In this document: one piece after another, positions 49,001-64,000 of the stretch | Numbering within the stretch: the first letter of the stretch is position 1 | Layout of the letters: every line of letters begins with the position of its first letter | NCBI GenBank assembly: GCA_964035545.1 | Contig: OZ037769.1 | Coordinates: forward strand, 1,596,501-1,660,500 | Direction: 5' to 3' | Origin: Bugula neritina | Taxonomy: Eukaryota > Bryozoa > Gymnolaemata > Cheilostomatida > Bugulidae | Length of the DNA: 64,000 bases | The notes under the pieces: generated by a model | Told to the model about the DNA's origin: nothing | The model's database searches: none | The model's input: the letters and a program-made list of their open reading frames with translations, nothing else | Made by a program: the position numbers and the translations under genes

Positions 49001-49613
49001 CGCTATAATTATTTTCAAGTTAAATTTCATGTTAGCTGATGATCATCCTAAATGTAATAATAATGAATACAAGTTAGTATAGGTGAATGTATAGCAATGA
49101 ATATCAATTATTTATTTTAATCATTTAAATGGTTTTTTAATGATTTTACTAGCTACCTGCCTTGGTTGGTCAGAAATAAGTGAAGTGCATTTTTTAAACG
49201 TTAAGTTTCTAGACCTGCAAAAATATTAGTTTGCTAATCTATAAAGTTGATAGGAATCAGTTTGTGACTTGGCGTGTTGACTAGCTGCGGTGGTATTGCT
49301 ATGACAGGCTCAGTCGGCTGTGCTTATTTTTAAATTGTGTTCATTTTTCTACAGTAAAGCAATGCTAACCAAATTGCATCATTGCTATCTAAGATACCTT
49401 TCTAGGATTAGCTACACCTCTAAGTTATATATTTTTAAATTCGGACATTTTTGTATAAAATATAATATATGTTAACCACAACAATTAACAAACAATTATA
49501 TATAAATTATATTTGAAGTTATTTTATGCATTAATACAGCTGAGTTAATGTTTGACACCACAAAGTTATTTCATATATATTCATGTTGTACTTCAGGCCA
49601 ATTTATCACAAAG
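46054..49613. other. Divergent intergenic region between ABHD11-like copy E and copine
   Basis: 46054-47170 is still array-derived spacer with a poly-C tract at 46506. From 47170 the DNA is unique and AT-rich. 48240-48350 has short repeats of tttgagtttgacttt. A small plus-strand frame at 47308-47574 has no recognisable domain and is not called. An acceptor-like cttcag at 49591-49596 suggests that the copine start codon lies in a second exon, with an upstream 5' UTR exon that I could not locate. Confidence 0.5.
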
Positions 49614-57643
<8,030 letters not shown>

Positions 57644-59163
57644 GAGAGAGGGGGTGTTTAACTTCTCCCATCATTCACACTCATCACTTCAGCTATCACA
57701 GGAGACCACCAGCTGTATCAGTTTCTTGAAGTACTTAGTAATCCAATATATAGTATTATCTGACAATTCAGTGGTTATTGTTTCATTATTTTATAATATA
57801 AATATTTTATATTATTATTTAAAAAAGGTTTTTTTGTTAACAACTGGCTCAATCCCATTACCTGCTTTCCTTGTCCTTAATTTTGGATGAATTAAAATTT
57901 AAAATACTTTGCATACTCTACTCATATATTTTTATTGTATGAATTACATGGGGCTAGCTTAAACATTTCTTTTAAATTTTTATATTTTGTACATATTTTG
58001 CTGCTAGTTGTCTGTTGATTATTGCTAAGACTTACGACACTTACCTGATTTGTTTACATACGAGATGTTCCTATATTTATACTGTAGTATTTTATGTTAT
58101 AGTTTCATATATGCTGTAATTTTTTACTATATGCTGTGATGGTTTATAATTTATACGATACTACGATATTGCTATTTAAACTGAATTGTATTAATTGGAT
58201 CATGAATTATTGAAAATATGTAGTCAGAATTTATCATTCTCACCCTTCATTTTAATCTCTGCTATTGGTATTATTGGAAATCATTTGTATTATTTGATTA
58301 TTTTGTTTATTCTATTTAGTGATAATAAACTTATGCGATCCACATATCTCTCTGATTTCATCTCTTATAGTCAAGAATTATGGTGTAATAGTCTGGGAAT
58401 TTTACCTTTCAGCATCAGGTAACAATTCCATATTATAACAAACAATAAATGTTTATAGCTCTACCAGGAAATGCGCAACCTTAGGATCATAAATCATGTT
58501 ACCTGTAAGACTACTGCCAGGATACCAATGCCTTATTGTGATAGAGTTTACCTTTTCAATATTAACACTAAGTAAATAATGCAGTCATTACTTAAATGTA
58601 GTTAGCTAGCTGATCTTATATATACATAATATTGTTGATATATAATAATTAAGTATAACTTTTTATTATAAATTGTATTTACAATTTTTTACAATAACTT
58701 TACAGATAGCTTATATATTTCACAGTAAAATTATGGCATTTGCAATTTTTAAGCCAGATTTTAACGGATACTGTTCTGAAAAGAAAGTTGTGGGCAATCC
58801 TTTTCAACTCACTTTAACAATCACTATATGGGCAGCTGATGTCGAGTGGTGACAAACCATGTGACAACAATAGAAGTTTCAATCATAATTTCGTCACAGA
58901 TCGGCCATTCAAAAAAGCTTTCTAGAATAAGATGTGTGGCTATCAGGTTGAGAATGCCACGCCTATAGCGGTTATTGATTAGTGAGTAGTATGGCCCATT
59001 GAATAAGAATAGCTAAACATAAAGCATGAAACATTATGAGTACAATAGGCTCATTTGATACTCTACTGTTGGGAGTAGTAACTCACCTCAAGGCTGGGCT
59101 CAATAAGCTGGGATGGTTGAACACATTTCACAATGATGTGGAACATGTCCAGTAATAGCTGCT
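57644..59163. other. Intergenic region, copine 3' end to PTB-domain gene
   Basis: AT-rich, with no supported ORF. An AATAAA lies near 58325. The promoter and 5' UTR of the next gene should lie in the last part, but no core motif is clear. Confidence 0.45.
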
Positions 59164-62100
59164 ATGGCAGATAAAGTTAGAGGTAAGTTTCTTGCAACCC
59201 AGTTCTTGTATACAGATTCTTGTAAGGTTTCTTGTTATAACTTTCAACTTGATATTACAGCATATCATGTAACATAAAACTAAGTTTAGCAGCTTTGTAA
59301 CAAGTGCTTGACTTCTACTAACAGGTGCCCTCAATCAGATAGACTGGTCTAAATCAAATCAAGTCTCTATAAATGTTAAACCTAAGCAGCAGCCGAACCA
59401 AACCTCCTTGCAACAAGCACTTGCTCCTAAGCAAGCACCTGCCTCTAAGAAAGACGCTACTCCTGCTGGAGATGTACCCATAAACCAGTATCGAAGTATC
59501 GTAGCACCTGTCAAGTCGGGTGAGTCTAAAAAGCTTTCTAGTCAAAGCTCCTAATTGGCTGCTTTTACTACATTTTCATCGCATTCTGCAAGATTAATTT
59601 CTAATATCAGTCTATTTTCTCCCATCACGGAACACTGGATATATACAATTTATTTAGTGTTATGGCACACCTTGGTAGCCTAAATAAAAGTAGAAAATAC
59701 ATTCCATAAAGTGCTGTTATGGAGCTTCACCAATTAAAATCAAAAATGTGCTTTCAAAATGGGAGAAAAAACAAATCGTTTTGAGGTATATTTTATTTAC
59801 TAAATAATAATACAGATAATCAAGTAAAGTATTGTGCCAATTATGTATGTGCTACTAATGAATGCAGATGTACCCTATTGTTCAGATGCTAGTAAACATT
59901 CGTATGACATCTAGTTAAAGATGAAGAAAAAGTGGTATTAAGAAAGCAGCCTGCTGAGCAGCGTAGAGGTCAAGGTGAAGAAGAAGCAGATGAAGAAGTA
60001 CAAGTGTACTTAGGTTACTTGGGTTCACTGAAAGTGCCTAAAAACCACACCTCAACAGGTGAGTACAGAGAGTTGTGGGAAGTCTCATCTTTCCATGATA
60101 ACATGAGACTTAGAGTAGACAGGTAGAGTAGAGCTTTACAACTTAGTCTGGTAGTACAAATAATGAATATCCAATCAGTTTATAACTAAACAGATAGATA
60201 ACCTGATGCAGCTTCATATCAAATACGGCTCTAATTAGCTGTATCAAGATACCGTTTAGTTCTCATTCACAGCCTACTTTTTGTACTGGTTGTATTCATT
60301 GGATGGCTCCCTATAGTGTTTTTCTTTGACTGCTGTGTAGTATGACACACATTGTGTTTTATTATTCAGGTTATGGTGAATATTTCTGCCAATATATTTT
60401 CATAAAAACTGAATTTAGTGATGGACAGTTCATATATCAGCATTGCAGAGCTTGGCTATCTTTTAGTTTTTTTTAGATATTTTCAACATATTTAAAGTTT
60501 ATTTATTTAAAGTCTATTAGAGGTTTTAGATGTTGAAAATGTAGCATTTGCTTTTAACATTCCAAACTACTTGAAGCTTTAGTAGCAAAGTAGTTAGCTT
60601 CATTAATTTTACAATATTTCATTTTCTATACTTTTGTCGCTGCGTGACAGCCTAATCTACGCTAAGTCCAGTTTCCTGTACATATTGCAGCTCTTGCGTA
60701 TAGATTCATGTCAATGTATTATGAATGTATGTTAATACTGTTTAATCAAAGGCTTTTATAGCAACATGGCCTCCCCTTTTATCAACAACCCAGACTCAAC
60801 AATCCTCCCTCAACTCTAACAAACCTTTATTATATTTACTAATCTCTTGGCTGGGTCTACTATAGACCACATGCTATAATAGGAATTAATATAATATGGT
60901 ATATTCTAGATTAAGATATAAGTGCATAAAACGTTAGGAAAACAAGCTTGGACACTGTAGTATAACATAGAGAATTTATCTGAGATATGAGTTCAAGTTA
61001 GTATCAACTTTATACATGGTACGTAGAGTCTGATTTGTGAAACACGTTCTGATTACCATGCATTTCTAATCAGACAATTTACAGCAACTATCAAACTTGT
61101 TAACTTGAATTAGGATAAGTTAATTTAAACTAAAAAACAAATTAAGATAAGTTGAAATAAATTATATGATAAGGTAGGTTAAAATAAAAAACCAATCAAG
61201 TTAAGATAAATTGTGATAAGATTGCTAGAGCTAAAATAAGTTGGGCTAAGATAAGATGGGTAGGGTAGAAGGTAGACTATTAATTGCTTTACTGGATGTG
61301 ATCAAATCTTTTCTCCTGTATATTCCTTAGTTTCACTATATATTACTTTATATCTTACATAATATTACCTTTCTCTTATACTACCTTACCATGCACTTTG
61401 TATACGGCCTAATTCTATATTACATAATTACCTTATTTGCAGTATGCAACTTTATTCTACCTTCTATTTTGAAGATGAAGTTATATAAAGTTAATATATT
61501 GTAAGGCGAAGGTGTGTAAAATAAAGGTATAACGCACCAGTAACCGTTTTGGTTTTAGGAGATATAAAGACAGCTAACAGCAAAATCTCCAATATGGCTG
61601 ATGACGTCAAAGAATCTATCTGTATTGTTATTTTTGTTGACAGGAATTGTGGCTATCCAGGCTCCAATGCGGGAGTTGTACTTCCCATATAGAGAAAAGA
61701 AGACCATAGCCCAAGAGCGTGTCATCAATGTCAGCAAACCTAGACTAGAGGTATATTACATGTCCCATCCCCATGGAGATGAGCCCGAAACACTGGCTAT
61801 AGAATGGAAAGATATTCTATACGTTGAGCCTCTCAAATTCTCCACTAAAAAGTAAGTATAAACTATAGTCATGTGTCTATAAATGAATCGGCTAGTTTTC
61901 CATGCAATTTTAATTTCTCAAGCCTGTAAACAGCATCTACTTGAACTGCTATATTTCATTAAATCTGCAATTGCAAATATTACATTAAGTAATAGGCTTA
62001 GAGGTTCTTTAAAACTAAATGAATTACCTAAAAAGTAGGCTTCTAGTAGAACTAGGTTGAGGTGCGAATGCATGTTTTATGTTTACATAGTTTAAAATAC

Positions 62101-63747
62101 CTACCAGCATTCAAACTTTATATAACTGAGTTTTAGCACAGTTTATTTGCAGGTAAAGTTACTCAAAGGAATTATGTGATTATTTAGTTTCGAATTTGTT
62201 CCAATTGTTTGCCCATAATGCTGCGTAATCGTGTTGGTTTCAATGTCGTTTTATGTGACTGCTGCAAATGCTTTTTGTTAATTCTGAGTATCAAATTTTC
62301 ATAAAAAAGCTTTGTTATGCACATTACTTGATTTTCAAATTACGAGTAGAAATTGTAAAGGAAACAATACATCTGAAGTATGCAGCTTAGAATTACATAG
62401 GCTGAGTTGCTACCTATGTAGGTTGTGAAGTAGGAAGTATGTGCAATATATGTGACATTACCTGTAGCTCAACTAGGTTTACATAATAATGATGTGCATT
62501 CATTGAATAGCCTTTGAATATTGTACTGATGAAATGCAAACTTGTAATAACTAAAAAAAATTAGATGGGGGATTGCAATTAATAAAGAAAGTCTAAAAAT
62601 AACACCAGCCAAATACAATAAAATACTGTCAAGTTTATCCTTATCTCTATTTTCTTCTGCATAATTTAAAGTTTATGTTGTTTTTCCTAATTGTTGACCA
62701 ATTTCGATCACTATATCAGTATTAAATTATGACATATAGGATCCGATAAAACTATCGGGCATCATATTATACAGTAGCATGTAAATCAAAATAATCTAGC
62801 GTATTCCATATAATATACTGTTATGCATCATATATTTTTAATGATTATAACTAAATCCATATTTATTATGAAGTGCATTATATTACATAACAGAGAAATA
62901 TTTAGGTCATGAGATTGCTTTCCATTCTGTGCTTACAGTATATATGCTAATTTATATTATTTTATATTAAACTCTATCTTATATATTATATTTCTATATA
63001 GACTAAGCAAAGACAAGAAGAACATGAGAGCGGCCTTTGAGCCCTGTGAGTCTCAGAGACTGGCTATGCTAGGTAATCGGGACTCCCTGTTCACCCCCCT
63101 CCATAAACAACACAAACACATATCTCTACTCAAACACCCGGCTCTGCTCTGTATGGTTGTGCTGGGCAACAATGAGCTCTACACTCATGGCTACATCTGC
63201 AGCACGGTAGAGGAGTCAGTAAGTCTAGACATCAAGTACCTGATTATCGAAACTTGGCTTCAGTTATTTTTAAAATATTTTATATAGAGTAGCACAGCAT
63301 AAACTCCTGCGAGTTTGTATGTAGAAAGTAATTTTATCTCATTTTAGGTATTTTTGGCGAAGAAAATTAGAGATGAAATAGAATTTATTCGAAGAGAGTC
63401 TTTAAAAGCTGGCCAAGTGCCAAATTCCACTCTGATGGGGGAGAACCTTGTAAGGGGAGATAATAGCTACACTGTCGTTAAAGCTCCATCTTTGAGTAAG
63501 TAAAGGCAACAGCTACATAAGAAGTTTGTTAGATTACTAGGCAAAAATAAATAACAGCAAGTAAATAGAATATAAATTAACAAAAACAAAATGCTTGCTT
63601 TACCACCATGTTTTTGGTGATATATATATTATAAATTGTCTTAAGATTGCCAGGAACAATATTCGTTTTACCCTTTAGAGTCTAAAGTGGGGTCTAAGAA
63701 AAATTCAAGTAAAAAGAAAGACAGAGGAGCTTATTCTACTCATACAG
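59164..63747 (+). CDS. PTB/PID-domain protein, 5' part (3' partial, unidentified)
   Basis: Exons: 59164-59182 (ATGGCAGATAAAG...), 59325-59519, 59921-60058, 61559-61851 (frame problem inside), 63002-63218, 63348-63495, 63679-63747; the gene runs past the right edge. The first about 110 residues are Gln/Lys/Pro-rich and acidic with no known domain. Then VYLGYLGSLKVP resembles the first strand of a phosphotyrosine-binding (PTB/PID) domain. It is followed by AQERVINVSKPRLEVYY, WKDILYVEPL, HPALLCMVVLGNNELYTHGY and a C-terminal helix VFLAKKIRDEIEFIRRES, in the order expected of PTB. The tail is Lys/Ser-rich (KSKVGSKKNSSKKK). Exon 4 enters in one frame (GDIKTANSKISNMADD) and leaves in another; a 55-nt intron at 61606-61660 (GTCAAAG ... 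ATCCAG) would repair it. PTB domains bind NPxY-type peptides in adaptor proteins. I do not recognise the family. Confidence 0.75.
60059..61558 (+). other. Long intron of the PTB-domain gene
   Basis: About 1.5 kb without a supported exon. 61110-61270 has degenerate repeats of aagataagttgaaataa type. Confidence 0.5.
61852..63001 (+). other. Intron of the PTB-domain gene
   Basis: About 1.15 kb, AT-rich; nothing coding is seen on either strand. Confidence 0.5.
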
Positions 63748-63856
63748 GTTTGTGAGAGAAGATGCAATGTGTTTCCCCACAGTTAGCATCATTGTGTAAA
63801 AACAGCAGCTAAACTAACCCCATGATGCCTAATAGTTATAAAACATAGTTTTTAAA

Positions 63857-63925
63857 ATTTGTGTGTATGTGTGTGTGCATGCGTGCGTGTGTGTGTGTGT
63901 GCGTGTGTGTGTGCGCGTGCTGCGT
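63857..63925 (+). repeat. (TG)n-rich microsatellite
   Basis: Runs of tgtgtgtg interrupted by gcgtgcg, in the last visible intron of the PTB-domain gene. Confidence 0.9.
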
Positions 63926-64000
63926 GTGTAACTTAAGGTGCCTCTAGCTTAACTCTTAACTCAGACAGTCATCATTCGTTTAATCTAACTATATTTGTTG

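Noticed and set aside
61606-61627. A 22-nt intron (gtattg...gacag) to fix the PTB frame
   Set aside because: The true span is 61621-61643; it is too short for a spliceosomal intron and the junction would create TGA.

Overview
The window is 64 kb of AT-rich animal genomic DNA. Genes have many short coding exons (40-200 nt) separated by introns of a few hundred bases with GT-AG borders, and minisatellites, SINE-like and LINE-like debris fill the introns. The gene complement (ACBD5-, SMG7-, STKLD1-, ABHD11- and copine-like) and the compact introns suggest an invertebrate metazoan, possibly a lophotrochozoan. The species cannot be fixed from the sequence alone. All gene models below were built by hand from splice signals, reading phase and remembered family sequences, and exon phases add up in every model except one exon of the last gene.

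Layout. (1) 532-1274, plus strand: the 3' end of an ACBD4/5-type acyl-CoA-binding, tail-anchored peroxisomal protein; its start lies left of the window. (2) 2111-10548, minus strand: a complete 20-exon SMG7 gene (nonsense-mediated decay), 753 codons plus stop. (3) 11521-20683, plus strand: a complete STKLD1-type gene (kinase domain plus armadillo-like repeats), head-to-head with SMG7 across about 970 bp. (4) 21522-24797, minus strand: a complete six-exon ABHD11 gene with a mitochondrial-type leader. (5) 27.5-47.2 kb: a tandem array of four further ABHD11-like copies, all on the minus strand and with a repeat unit of about 5.4 kb. Three are intact (C, D, E); the one nearest ABHD11 (B) lacks its first two exons and has a mutated splice donor. 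(6) 49614-57643, plus strand: a complete copine gene containing a pair of tandem, apparently mutually exclusive exons in C2A. (7) 59164-63747 and beyond, plus strand: the 5' part of a gene for a protein with a PTB/PID domain, not identified further.

The genes do not form a pathway. SMG7 acts in mRNA surveillance, ABHD11 in the mitochondrial matrix, copine at membranes in response to calcium, and ACBD5 at peroxisomes. The most notable features are the local expansion and divergence of ABHD11-like hydrolases (nucleophile elbow GHSMG changed to GSSMG, and a replaced N-terminal leader), the copine exon pair, the retention of kinase catalytic residues in the STKLD1-like protein, and a tendency for intronic minisatellites to start at splice sites.
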